Below are positions 1 through 11,905 of a stretch of DNA of 64,000 nucleotides, piece by piece; the first letter of the stretch is position 1; every line of letters starts with the position of its first letter. Made by a program: the position numbers and the translations under genes. Source of the DNA: Ianthella basta (lineage: Eukaryota; Porifera; Demospongiae; Verongiida; Ianthellidae); NCBI GenBank assembly GCA_964019415.1, contig OZ025874.1, positions 5,125,092 through 5,189,091 of the forward strand, read 5' to 3'. The notes beneath the pieces are model-generated. The model was not told the DNA's origin. It saw only the letters and a program-made list of their open reading frames with translations, and did not search any database.

Positions 1-17
1 GTAAGTGCACAATAATG

Positions 18-243
18 CCTTTAGAATTAAAAGGGATTTAGGAATGGCCAGCAGAAAAAGCATAAAAACAAGCAACAGTAACTCAACACCATAGTACATG
101 TAAACCACATTTTTGTGAAGTTTATTCTACATTCTTAATTTCCTTGTAGCTGCATGGGATTAGCTAGCTCTCTAGACATTTGGGTCCATGAAGCTACAGG
201 AACATTAGGCTGGCCATTCCTAAATTCCTTTTAATTCTAATGG
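18..243. repeat. Foldback element with ~33-bp inverted arms
   Basis: The arm at 18-50 is the reverse complement of 211-243 with only about two mismatches over 33 bases. The 160 bases between show no ORF. This is the form of a small non-autonomous DNA transposon (MITE). It lies just beyond the last visible exon (ending 311) of the decayed minus-strand gene. No clear target-site duplication was seen. Confidence 0.6.
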
Positions 244-310
244 AATTTTTATACACTAGTTTGTACAGTTTTTGCATATCCAAAGGACTATGGCTACATT
301 AGATTAATAC

Positions 311-3300
311 CTGTGCTGACAAACACCTGGTCCCTCACAGGAATGTGAGTGGTTGGATGTATGGTAGTAAAATGGAAGATCAGGGTCTAGTCTCTTCATG
401 AATTCAGTGCAAACTTTCCGGGAGGCAAACTTCACTTGCTTAGTAGTGAAGTTTTGCCCAATGCTGTCTCTCATAATGCTAAAGAAGCATTCGACATCAT
501 CAGTAGTGCTAGCCCTGGGGTGCTCTGGCTTCCTCCCACACTTGGCATTTTCAATGCGATGCCACTCCCGACTCTCAATATTGGCAATCGCAGCAGCAAG
601 AGTCTCACGAGAAAACCCACAAATCTGGTTACTATTCCTGTATATACATACAAAAGAAGATCAATTCCTATGTTATAAACATTATGTCATGCATATACTG
701 TATATCTTGGCATCATGCATGCTACTAACCGGTTCACTTCTAGAGTCGAAAAGTCATAGATGTCATTGTGCCATGGCATTAGCTCATCAAGCAGGAAATT
801 CAGGAACTGGTAGTTGAACTTGCAGCGTTGTAGCTCACTAAGACCTCACTCGTCACATGCTCTTCTCCAGTTACACACTGTCTCTATGTACTTAGTTTCG
901 AATTCATACTGGTATCCCTTCTTGTGCATGAATGCCACGAGATCAGGACTAAAGAGACGTTCAGCATCGACAACTGATTGCTTGCGAGCCCCTGTAAGTG
1001 CTGGGTATGTCAGCCCAGATGAGGGATCTGACAGTGCCTCCATGTACCACTCCAATCGCAGATTAGTTGGTCCACCATTTCTTGTGTGAGAGGCAATTCT
1101 CTGGTGTAAAAGCATCAAAATATATTACACACCATAATACTATATGCATGGGCATGCAATACATAAAAATGCCCATTCATTCTATCAAATCATAAAAAAT
1201 GTGCATACCTTCAAAACATGAGCTTCATCCTCACGCTCACAGAATGGCATGTGCGTAAAAGGGTGTACCTCAGGAACAGAGGTGTGTTCGGAAAGGGACT
1301 CCTTGTGCTTCCCACTGTAGAATCTGATGAGTGAAGTGAAGCTGAGCCAAAATGGATCTCATCTAGACTGTTAGGCTTTCAGTTTTACCTATATTTGACA
1401 AGGCAGCAGACATTCAATACATATGTTATATAGCATATAATGTATAAAGTGGTATAAAGTATATATCTTTGACCATAATTATATATGCATGCACTTAATA
1501 TGCATAAGTATATAACCATGGTCCACTGTTAACCTACCAGGTGACCAGGCGGTGAATTTATGCCCTGATGGAACAGTCCTTAGCCTCAGCCGTTCAATAG
1601 CGTCTTCCATGGTAGCACCTTCTAGTCTCCACTTCCCGACGTCATGGAGAATGGAAGCTGGCACTGCTGGGTTTGCACATTCACCCACAAGTGATCCATC
1701 TGGCATCACTGAGGATGAGTTGAACTTGTGTTAAGCATATAAAATATATCTTGTACTGAATTACAATGCAGTATAGATGCATGCATGCACCACAGATAAC
1801 TTACACTTTGGTGTTAGCATAGAAAGGAGACGTTCTTTCTTGATTTTGCTGTACTTCCTCTTCACATCACTTTGAATCTGCCGCACTGACAGAGGGCGTG
1901 TGTATCCCTTTGTTCTGAGATAGTTAAACTCACCAACACTGACAAAACCTGTACATGTATATTGTGACTGTCATGAATTTATGTAATTTTACATTCCCTG
2001 TATATAGTTACAATTTAAACAGTAAATATGTGTATGATGTTAGCCCTACAACTTTCATCCCAAGAGCAACCATCTCCGTCACTAGCTTGTTTATCAACAT
2101 GCGAATGTCAACTTCCTTCAGTCCTGCATATGGTACACATTGGACTGGCAAAGCATATGGTTTCTGGTTGCGAAGCTCTGTGCTGATCATCAGAACAAAT
2201 ATGTGGGTTGCTGGTTTGCGTCTAAACCTTGTAATCCTTGTAATAACATTGGTCCTTTTCTTCAGAATGGAACAAAGCATTCTTGGGAGATTGAGCTCCT
2301 GTTGGCTGGTGGCAGGGCTGCTGAGCACATCTAGGGCTGCTGCAATGTCTCCACGTAAGCCCCGAACCTCGATCAAAATCAGCTCCTTGATGTCCCATGA
2401 CAAGGCAAATGTCGTTTGCTCTGGCGAACAGTTATCCTGCAGCTTCTCTTCATAATCTGACTGGGCTTTCTGCAGCTCTGACATATTATCATGTGGGAAT
2501 GTTGTAGCATTCAAACAATTGCAAATGTTCATGCGATGCAACAGACATTTACCTGAATGAATGAACTGCAAGTCAGCACTTGTGCTTTCCAGGGTAGTAG
2601 TCAAGTCGCCTTTGAAACTGCTGCTATCACTTCTTTGCCCCAGGCCAATTCCTTCTGTCCGTTGAAGCTGCTCCTTGAAATGCTTTTGAAAGTCCTTTAG
2701 GTGGCCATCATTTAGGTCAACATCTCCAGACCACTCTCCTCGTGTAGACTCACATATCCCCTTAACAACATCACATCTGTCCCCCTTTATCCACCACCAT
2801 GTGTCAGTACTGTTGGAAGCAGCAGCTGCCCTTAGGACTTCAGTCTGTAGTATGACAATTCAGATCACATTATATAAAGTACTTCTAGCCCAATAAAAGG
2901 ATCAATCACCACAACACATATATATATACAAACCTGGATTTCTGGACCTGCGTTGAAGTTACTTCTCGCAATTTGTCTCCGAGAGTACACTCAGATAACC
3001 CAGGTACATTCACCAGAGCCTTCATAGTATATAATGTATACACACAGAAACAACCACCAAAATCTTTGCATATATCCATATATCTTCTATTATAATTGCA
3101 TGCTCACAATCTACAGCACAATTAGAACAAAGTCACATGCACATACACTATAACTTACATTCACAGGGTTCATGGGATTGGTAGATGGAACAGGTTGTCT
3201 CACATCTGCAACTTGCATGATTGGGACATAGCTCCACATGGGGCCACAGAATAGCTTAGCCCACTTGGTACCAAACAGGATATACATGGTTTGGAGCCAC

Positions 3301-4429
3301 TGGCAGTAATCCAGAGGACAAGAAACCTAGTAAAGATATACAGAAAGCATATGTGACATGCACATTGGCATTCACTGCAGTTTAAAAATACAGAACAATG
3401 CTTCACCTGTTGGACTGAGGATGCAGTAAAGAAGCTCACAATATATTCCACCAGTCCCATTGGCATTCTAGAAGTTGGCAGTAGTGAATCAGAGCCATCA
3501 GAAAGAGTGGTGCCTAATGCCTTGGCTAGCAGGTATATCACATTTGTGCGACCTGATGCATGTAAATGTTCTATTCCCTGCACAACTAGCTTTAGGAAAT
3601 CACCAGTACCCGGTGGGACTTTGATCTGAAATCTCTGCTTCAGGAATCTAGAGAACATGTCTGAAAGAATATCCAGTTGATCATCTGCTTCCAGCGGGGC
3701 TAGTGCCTCCTGACAATCTGCAGCAGCATCTAGCTCTTGTATGTGTGAATGCTGCATTTGGGTGATGGAACCAACTGTAGAAGAAAAGTTCTCCACTTCA
3801 AGCAAAGGAGTAGGCTGCACTCCCATCTCATTCTGAAGACGATAGTGCTCCTCAGCAGCAACAGGGGAAACAAATTGCTTGGCCAGAGTGGCTGTCACTT
3901 GCCACCTGCATGCCTTTCCTGTACATCAGATATACAAGAGATAATACATTATTTACTTGCATTAGGTTTATATAGCTACTGTCACAACTAAATACACACT
4001 ATTAATTAAAACTATGGCATGATAAATTAAAGGTGAATTGATGAGGACTACCTGTATCTGTTACCTGTGTGGCAATGTGAGATGTGGAGGAGTTGCTGGA
4101 CAAACTCTCCTGCCTGGTCCCAGAAATGGAAATCCTTGTGTGCATCCCAGGATTTTCCGTCTGTGTGTAGTAACAGAAAGAGTGTCAAGCATCTCAGTTC
4201 ATCTTCTGTCCACCTCCTGATTTGGCTGGGTTTGCCAAAAGGTTTTCTTCAGAGAATCTCTAGAGATTCTTTGAGATCCCTGCTTTGAGGACTAGGGGGC
4301 ATCTGCAGCTGACTGTAGTTGGTCTAAGGCAGTTGAAAGCTGTTCAGTGCTCACAGCTGAGACATGCTCAGGTGGAGTGCAAACAGAAGGTGAGGTACTT
4401 TGCTGTAACTCCGCTTCTCCCCAGTCCAT
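311..4429 (-). pseudogene. Decayed multi-exon gene of an unassigned repetitive family
   Basis: Reading the minus strand from 4429 gives a chain of conceptual exons: about 4429-4065, 3918-3407, 3326-3159, 3019-2948, 2844-2553, 2477-about 2044, 1948-1805, 1708-1538, about 1365-1209, 1100-730 and 637-311. Most junctions are GT-AG and keep phase. Typical stretches are DYCQWLQTMYILFGTKWAK, FNYLRTKGYTRPLSVRQIQS, LRLRTVPSGHKF and RASTTDDVECFFS. From memory these belong to a many-copy family seen in sponge and cnidarian predictions with no known function; no catalytic motif was recognised. Decay is visible: a TAG at 4294-4292, a frame break soon after it, a TGA at 848-846 inside an otherwise continuous exon, no GT donor near 2040, and a phase mismatch before 1365. 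The TGA fits a CGA codon changed at a CpG. The gene may continue below position 1. It could be a domesticated or transposon-borne gene; that is unresolved. Confidence 0.6.
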
Positions 4430-4896
4430 GGCGGTGTAGCTAGCTCACTCAGGGCTCAGACAAGTGCTCAACAATTCTGTGAGCTACAGAATTAAGTGTA
4501 ATACACAATAGTGTAGCTACACACATAGGGCTTAGGGGCTGAATTGCAGCTTGGCCTAGGTTGCTTCACCAGTTGCAAGCAATTGGCAAGTAATCGAAGT
4601 GTAACTTACCCACTAGCCTGTACCCACCTTCTCGGCTATCTGTACAGCTGCGCGCCGATGTTTGCACTCGCGTTACGTGATGTAAGGCTAGCAATAAATC
4701 GCTGCAAAACCGTCCTAAATGCTGGGGAAGGGCGGGGAAGGGTCCACTTTTCGAAAGCCTAATCCCAGTTGATTGTGAAAACCCAAAATAGTGGACGGAA
4801 CAAGGCTTTTTCCGCTAAACATAAGCTGCTAAGCAGTATAGGCGGAATACACGGTTTCGCAGCAATCGACGGCCATTTTTGAACGCACGTGACCTT

Positions 4897-4925
4897 GTCC
4901 GACCCCTTGGACCAGGGGGTCGGAC
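4897..4925. promoter_or_regulatory. Perfect inverted repeat upstream of the first Roco gene
   Basis: GTCCGACCCC (4897-4906) is followed after nine bases by its exact reverse complement (4916-4925). It lies about 250 bases before the ATG at 5172, with CACGTG E-box sequences close by on both sides (about 4886 and 4976). It may be a promoter element shared with, or left by, the divergent minus-strand gene starting at 4429. The role is inferred. Confidence 0.4.
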
Positions 4926-5171
4926 CAGGGACTAGGGCTCTTCGTGATTGACATCATTTTTGTAATCACGTGCCATTTATGCCAGGCATGTCATTCGTGC
5001 CAATATAGTTTGCAACTTGGTGATGGGATCTCCCTTTTACCATGTCAGCGAATCGTGCCAGGGTCTACAGGGTTTCACAAGCCGCTGAAAAGCCTGTAAG
5101 CGGAGTTAAGACTTTAATAATAGTAGTCGAGTCAAGCGCGCTTACTTCATTACACCATAGATAGAGGCCGC

Positions 5172-8100
5172 ATGGAGGAAGCTGTGCGCGGTGGAGTTCT
5201 GAGTGACGTGGAAGGGGATGATGTAGGGCAAGTGATTAACTCCCCTTTACTAAAGGCGCTCGCGGAAGGCTATCAGGATGTCGTGTTGAAGGTACACGCG
5301 GGAGCGGACGTAAACGCGAAAGATGGCGATGGACAGACGGCCCTTCACTGGGCGTGTAGGAATAGTTTGGAGGAAATAGTTCAGGCGCTCATCAATAGAG
5401 GATGTAGTTTGGATGAGCGAAATGGGTCTGGCCTCACCTCTATCATGCTGACAGCCCGTAGCGGACACACAGCGATATCGATGCGTCTATTACGAGCTGG
5501 AGCGAGCTGCGAAGGCCTGACGGAAGATCAGATGGATGATCTCTTTCGTTATGCCTGCGACAAAGGTGACATGTTGGCTGTTCAGACTCTCTTGAAGAAT
5601 GGATGCAGTGTCAGCGGTCTGCCAACAGAGAAACAGGAAGGATTGCTTGGTTATGCCTGTCGCAAGGGTAACTTGCTAATTGTCGAAAATCTCATCCAAC
5701 ATGGCTGCAATGTGAACTGTAAGTTTGCCCACCACCTTACCCCTCTAATGGACGCTGCACGTGAAGGTCATGATGAAGTGGTGAAGATGCTCATCTTGGC
5801 AGGTGCTGACCTTGAAATGCAAGACATTAGTGATGACACTGCCCTACACTATGCCGCCATGTCCAATCAAATTCAATGTGGGATATTCCTGGCAGAAGGT
5901 GGAGCAAGCATGAGGACTAGAAACACTGATTCTGTAACTGCCCTGGACATAGCCTCAGAAGACTTCAAAGAAGCCATCCAACAGGCCCTCTCCTTCACTG
6001 CCCGAAAGGCCATCTGCATAATTGGCAATGCCATGAGTGGCAAGAGTACACTCAATGCAGCACTGCAGTCTGAGAGTAAGTCCGTCTTGAGAAAAATGAT
6101 GAATCGATTTAGGAAAGTGCATGACCCTCGCAGACGGACTGCTGGCATTGAAACTGTTTCTCACAGCAGTCAAAGGTATGGAGAAGTGCTATTCTTTGAT
6201 TTCGCTGGCCAGCATGAATACCATGGCCCACACGAGATGTTTTTAGAATCACTTGTCAGTAAACCAGGAGTGTCAATGACCCTCCTGTTGGTGGTGAAGT
6301 TAACAGAAGAGGCGGAGACCATCTCACACCAACTCCATCGCTGGTTGTCCCCAGTAGCACTGATGGCCACTACTGACAGTCCCCCTCAAGTAATTGTCAT
6401 TGGTAGCTTCCTGGACAAGGTGAGGTCGAAAGAAGAAGCCACCACCAAGCTAAGAAGCTGCATTTTTGAAGCTGAAAATGAGTTGGCCCTGGACTTTGTA
6501 GGTTCTTGCTGTCTTGACTGCCGTCAGCCCCAGTCCGGAGGGATAGACAAACTGTGCAGCTTCCTCCAGGAGATACCCATTCCAGAGTTCCGAACTACAC
6601 ACATTAAATACAGCCTTGCCTGGGTTATCCACCAGATCAGATTGTCCTTTACAGCCGAGGCAGTGCAACTATGTGAACTCTCCATGTGGATCAAGGACAA
6701 CAAGGCCAATCTCCCTCAGAACATCCCCACCTCAGAGGAGGTATGTCAGGATATGTCAGCTTCTGGACATGCTTTGTACCTCCCCAATAGGGAGGATCTC
6801 CCTAAGAGTTGGCTAGTATTGGATCTTCCAAGCATTCTCCATAAAGTGTATGGAACCCTTTTCTCCCAGTCTAAGGATATTGTCAACGAATTTGGTCTCC
6901 TTCACTTTGGGCGCCTGGCTACCCTATTACCCAACCTGGATTTGGAAATGGTCCAAAAGCTCCTAATTAGTTTGGAGTTCTGCATTCCTGTGGATCCATC
7001 TGTCCTGAAGGTGGAGGTGAGCAAACTGACCCAGTGCAAAGAAGCCAAGGGATGGTTGTTCTTTCCTGCTCTCATAACTGCAAAGCCACTGTGGGCAACC
7101 TCAGGAAGCCTCCCACAGCAGAGCATCAAATGCCTGCATTGGGAACTGCATACTTCTAAGAAGCACTCAATTTCTGCTCGTGTTCTCCAGACCGTCCTCC
7201 TTCGTTTGGCAGCCAATTTTGTGGTTAGACACCACCTCGCAGATGGCATTCACCAGCACTGTTGCAGCATCTGGTGGAATGGCATTGCATGGCAGTCCAA
7301 AATAGGTGTTGATGTAATTGTACACATCACAAACAACAGAGTAATTCAAGTAATTGGTACAGGCATGGCATCAGCTGCCAAGTCATGTGAGTATGTGATA
7401 GACATCATCACTGACATCCTCTCAGCAGTCCATCAATTCTCCCCTAAACTGTCAGCTGATGTCTATATCGTGCACCAGCAGAAAGTATCTACCACGTATG
7501 ATATTGCAGCCAGGCCACTCCCTGAAGACCTGTTCTTGGTTGAAGATATTCAGAACTCAGTGAGAGACTGTGAGGAGTTTTCCTTGTCACTGAAAGATGC
7601 CACTGGGTGGTCAACTAGCATGCCAATCTCAGAGCTGTTTGGAGGGTGGACACCATCCCTTGAACTCATTCAAAGAATGACCATACAGCAACCCACTCCA
7701 ACTGATCCATCACCAACTACAGCGAATGGGATCTCCTTGTGTGCTGCTCCTGTGCAAGGTGATTGTTTGATGGGTAGCCAGGGTTCTATCTAGAATGCAA
7801 ATTTGGGTGGGGGGGGGGGGGGGGGGGGAAGGAGAGCGTGAGAGCTAGGGGGTCTGGGGGCATGCTCCCCCAGGGAAATTTAGGATTATTTATCCTCAAA
7901 GATTGACTCTGACATGATCTGAGAGACAAAATGACATTTCTGGAACCATTTTTATGCAATCACCTTGTCAGCACTTGGGTGAATGATATTAATGAATTCC
8001 TCCACCCACAGATTTAGTGTTAGCTATACTGGCAACCTGGTGAGAACTTTATCTATGAAAATTTTAGAATGTAACTGGGTAAATTTTGGGGGGAAAGCTA

Positions 8101-8572
8101 GAATGTTTGGGGGAGAAATTCACCCCCCTACCCCCCTCAGTAGATATACTTTGAGAGCAGTATCTACATGACTTATCTCAATTACAACATATCTAGCACT
8201 TTAAATGCACTCTGCAGGAAGTTACTGCTTCCCTATCTCCTTCCATTAGGTGACCAAACCCTGTTGAATGTCTCATCAAAGCCCAGTCTGAGAAATGTGG
8301 ATAAACTGGTTGTGACAGCAGTTGCGGCTAGCTGGCAGAGGTTGGCCCTTAGGTTGGGTGTGGAGGGTTGTGTCATCGAGATCATATCAAAGAACCATCC
8401 CAATGACTGTGAGAGTGCATGTCGAGATATGATAGACCGCTGGCTGAGAGGAGAGCAGTACACTGGAGAAGAGGAACGATCATGGTCCACCCTCCTGGCA
8501 GCACTTGTTAGAGCAGGCTATGCAGAGCTCAGTAGGAAACTGCAGAGAGAACACTTTTACAATGTAGAGTAA
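5172..8572 (+). CDS. Ankyrin-Roc-COR-Death domain protein (Roco family), copy 1
   Basis: Two exons, 5172-7758 and 8250-8572, code for 969 residues. The junction CAA-G|GT-GAC keeps phase and uses GTGATT and TTCCATTAG. Ankyrin repeats occupy about residues 30-270 (pattern DGQTALHWACRNS, TPLMDAAREGH). A Ras-like Roc domain follows: P-loop GNAMSGKS at 285-292, the G3 motif DFAGQ at 343-347, and an atypical G4 segment SFLD at 412-415 where TKxD or THxD is usual. The COR dimerisation region covers about 480-830. Exon 2 holds a Death domain (about residues 878-969), recognisable from the spaced Trp residues and the LVRAGYAELSRKL tail. By family knowledge such proteins are GTP-regulated signalling scaffolds that recruit partners through the Death domain. 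The next gene downstream is a close paralogue. The start is the first in-frame ATG. The ligand and pathway are unknown. Confidence 0.9.
7790..8160. repeat. G-rich interspersed repeat in the intron of Roco copy 1
   Basis: The intron holds about twenty consecutive G (7809-7828), then a stretch of the type GGGGGCATGCTCCCCCAGG, then A/T-rich sequence and another G-rich/C-rich end near 8090-8145. The opening phrase GGGTTCTATCTAGAATGCAA recurs in altered form at about 58734, and the G-rich/C-rich core recurs at 24153-24200. It is therefore a dispersed repeat family, class unassigned. Roco copy 2 lacks it: its intron is only 110 bases. Confidence 0.55.
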
Positions 8573-8918
8573 CTATTCTCCTTTGTGCATTGGCAGAACT
8601 ACATGCTAGCTAGCTACCTTTGCTACAGTCAGTTAGTGTACCATACCATAAATTGCCTACATCTTGTGGCCATTGATTTTGCATGGGCATGGTTCATGTG
8701 TATGGTGAGGGTGCATGTTATTGCATCACAGCAGTTTGTTCATGTCGCAAAGCACAGAAGCAAGACTGGGAAGCCACTTCCGGTAAAGAACTTCAGCTTA
8801 CCTTTCTCCACCCCCATATTTTAAGATGGCGAAAGGGCGGAAGCAGCCATTGATTGAAACTGAGGATGTCTCAAGTGAGTCATTAGGAACAGCGTGAGTT
8901 TCGCGTAGGACATTGGCC

Positions 8919-11905
8919 ATGGAGGCGGCTGTGCGCGGTGGAAACTTGAAGCGAGTTAAAGAGCTCGTCAGTAGAAGGTCGAACGTGAATGAGTGGGAAG
9001 GAGAAGGTTCGCTGTTGATGGTAGCGATTAGGGAAGGCTACAGTGATATCGCCCTGGTGTTACTGGCAGCCGGGGCAGACATACGCATGAAGGATGGCAA
9101 AGGGCGAACAGCACTTCACTGGTCGTGCTGGAAGGGGCTGGGGAATGTGGTACAAGATCTCGTCGACAGAGGGAGTCGAGTGGAAGAAACAGTGGAGACC
9201 AGTGGCATCACCCCACTCATGTATGCTGCTTGTCAAGGCCACGAGGAAGTAGTGAAGAAGCTTATATTGTCTGGTGCCAACCCTGGAATGCAAGACAGAT
9301 ACCATGACACTGCCCTTCACTTTGCTGCCATCTATAACCACATTCAATGTGGTATATTCCTGGCTGAGGCAGGGGCCAGTGTGAGGACTAAGAACACGCA
9401 GTCCAACTCTCCCTTTGACCTAGCCTCAGTTGATTTCAAGGCAGCCATCCAGCAGGCCCTCTCATTCACCACTCGAAAGACTATCTGTATCATTGGGAAT
9501 GCAGCGGGTGGGAAGAGCACACTCATTGCAGCACTACAAGCAGAAAACAACACATTTTTGGGCAAAATGGTGAATCGTTTCAAGAAAGTGAGTGACCACC
9601 GAAGGCGAACAGCTGGCATTGAAACCATTCACCACTGCAGCAAGAGGTATGGAGATGTACTCTTCTTTGATTTTGCTGGCCAGCATGAATACCATGGCCC
9701 CCACCAGATGTTCTTGGAGTCACTCCTCACCAAACCAGGAGTCTCAGTGACTCTCCTGCTGGTGGTGAAAGTGACAGAAGAGGAAGAAACCATCTCACAC
9801 CAACTCCATCGTTGGCTGACCCCAGTTGTGCTGATGGCCCCTGCTGCCACTCCTCCTCAAGTCATCATCATTGGTAGCTTTCTGGACAAAGTGACGTCCA
9901 AGCAAGAAGCAGCTGCCAAGCTGACCACATGCATTGAGGCAGCCCGAAATGATCTAGGAGGCGACTTGCCAATAGTGTTTCTGGGTTCCTGCTTGCTTGA
10001 TTGTCGTCAACCTCAGTCTGAAGGCATCAATCAACTCTGTAGCTACCTCCATGAAATCCCCATTCCAGAGTTTGGAATTGCCCATTCAAACTACAGTGTT
10101 GCCTGGGTGCTCTCCCAGACCAGGTTATCCTTCAAGGCTCAAGCAGTGCAGTTACAAGATTTTACTGCATGGATCGAAGGAAACATGGATAACCTTCCTA
10201 AGGCCATGCCTTCCCCAGAAGAGGTGTGTCGGGATCTTTCAGCCACTGGACATGCCCTTTACTTGCGAAAAGGAGAAGATGTTTCCAAGAGTTGGCTAGT
10301 GTTAGACCTTCCTGGCATTCTCCATTATGTGTATGGGACCCTTTTTTCCCACTCCAAAGAGATTGTCAATGAAATTGGCCTCCTTCACTGTCAGCACCTG
10401 GAGCGGCTCTTCCCACAACTGGATGTAACTATGATCCAACAACTGTTGGTCAGTTTGGAATTCTGCATTCCTGTGGACCCTTCACTCATGAAAGTGGAGG
10501 TGAGTAAGTTGACCAGGAGTAAGGAAGCCAGCGGTTGGCTGTTCTTTCCTGCCCTCATCTCTGCAAAGTCTCCTCCCCTGATTTCAGAAGGCACGCCTCA
10601 ACAGACTCTATTCTGCTGGCAGCTGAGGACATCCAAGAGGCACTCCATCTCTGCGCGTGTTCTCCAGACTATCCTTCTTCGTCTCTCTGCACACTTTGTG
10701 GTGAGGCACCACCTTGCAGAGGGCGTCCTGCAGCACTGCTGTAGCATCTGGTGGAATGGGATTGCTTGGCAGTCAAGAAAAGGGATTGATGTAACAATCC
10801 ACATCACCAACAACAGAGTGATCCAAGTTGTTGGTGCAAGCAAGGCATCAGCTGATAAAACTTGTCAGTACCTGACAGACATCGTCAGTGATATCCTTTC
10901 CACAGTTAAGCAGCTCTCACCTAAACTGGTGGCTGATGCATACATTTTGCACCCACCAATAGCGGCTGACTTGTACAGGAGTATCAGAGCCCCTCTAATC
11001 GAAGAAATTCTACACTCAGTCGGTGACTTTGAGGAGTTTGCCCTATCAATGAAAGATGCCAGTGGATGGTCAACTAGTGTGCCAGTCTCAGTCTTATTTT
11101 GTGGCTGGACTCCACCCCTTCAGCTTATTCGAAGAATGTCCCTGCAGCATTGCCCATCAACTGGCCTGCTACCAACTCCCACTGGAGCAGCAATCAACCC
11201 TCCACCACGGCCAACTTCTGCTATAGTATCAACTGTCCCACCAACTCCCACTGCATTGACAACCAACCCTCCACTAACTCCTGCTACAGCATCTGCTGAC
11301 CCTCCATCAACTCCTGCTTCAGCGACACCTGACCCTCCATCAGCTCCCACTGCTGTGTCAATCGACCCTCCACCAATTCCTGCTATAGTGTCAAAAGAGC
11401 CACTACAAAAATTTGCTGCAGCAGGAGTTTCTTTCAGTGCTCCTCCTTCACTGAAAGGTGAGAGGGTTTCTTGTGGTGTAATGTCAAAGAGAGACTAGTA
11501 TAATCATACACAAGGCTTTCTAGGGCCCCACAGTAAGTCAATGTTTCCCTTCCTTCCTCTCTATCAGGTGCCCAAGCTCTCCTTGATATGTCGTCTGTGC
11601 CAAAAATGATTGATGTGAATGAGCTAATCGTAATTCAAGTTGCAGCTAGATGGCAGGACCTTGCCATAGTGCTGGGAGTGAAGGACTTTCTCATGGATGC
11701 TATTTCAGTTAACCATCCCAATGACTGTGAGGGAGCATGTCGGGACATGCTGAGGCGGTGGCTGAGAGAAGAGCAGCACACAGGGGAAGGGTGTCGGAGT
11801 TGGTCCACCCTTCTGGCAGCGATAAGCAGGGCAGGCTTTGTGGAGCTGGAGAGGAACCTGCAAAGGCAGCAGTTCAAGGCTAAGTATGAAATTGCCTCTT
11901 TGTGA
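8919..11905 (+). CDS. Ankyrin-Roc-COR-Death domain protein (Roco family), copy 2
   Basis: Exons 8919-11457 and 11568-11905 (110-base intron, phase 1, GTGAGA donor and TATCAG acceptor) code for 958 residues. The start is the ATG at 8919 in the context GGCCATGG. The order matches copy 1: fewer ankyrin repeats (about 1-180), P-loop GNAAGGKS at 193-200, DFAGQ at 251-255, a COR region, and a Death domain in exon 2. Copy 2 lacks the central ankyrin block of copy 1. It has a longer Pro/Thr/Ser-rich linker before the intron (about 11150-11410) built from imperfect units such as NPPLTPATASA and DPPSTPASAT. The two genes are clearly related by tandem duplication: the Roc and COR regions are largely alignable by eye, and the intron sits at the same place and phase. 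A GTPase scaffold role is inferred from the family. Confidence 0.9.

Noticed and set aside
846..848. Treating TGA as a sense codon (recoding or alternative code) in the 0.3-4.4 kb gene
   Set aside because: Intact genes in the window use TGA as a normal stop (for example Roco copy 2 and the protease), and this gene has other lesions, so a nonsense mutation is simpler.
8168..8249. Separate gene starting at 8168 before the Death domain
   Set aside because: The acceptor at 8248-8249 restores phase with the exon ending 7758, and copy 2 has the same junction; the preceding bases are intron.
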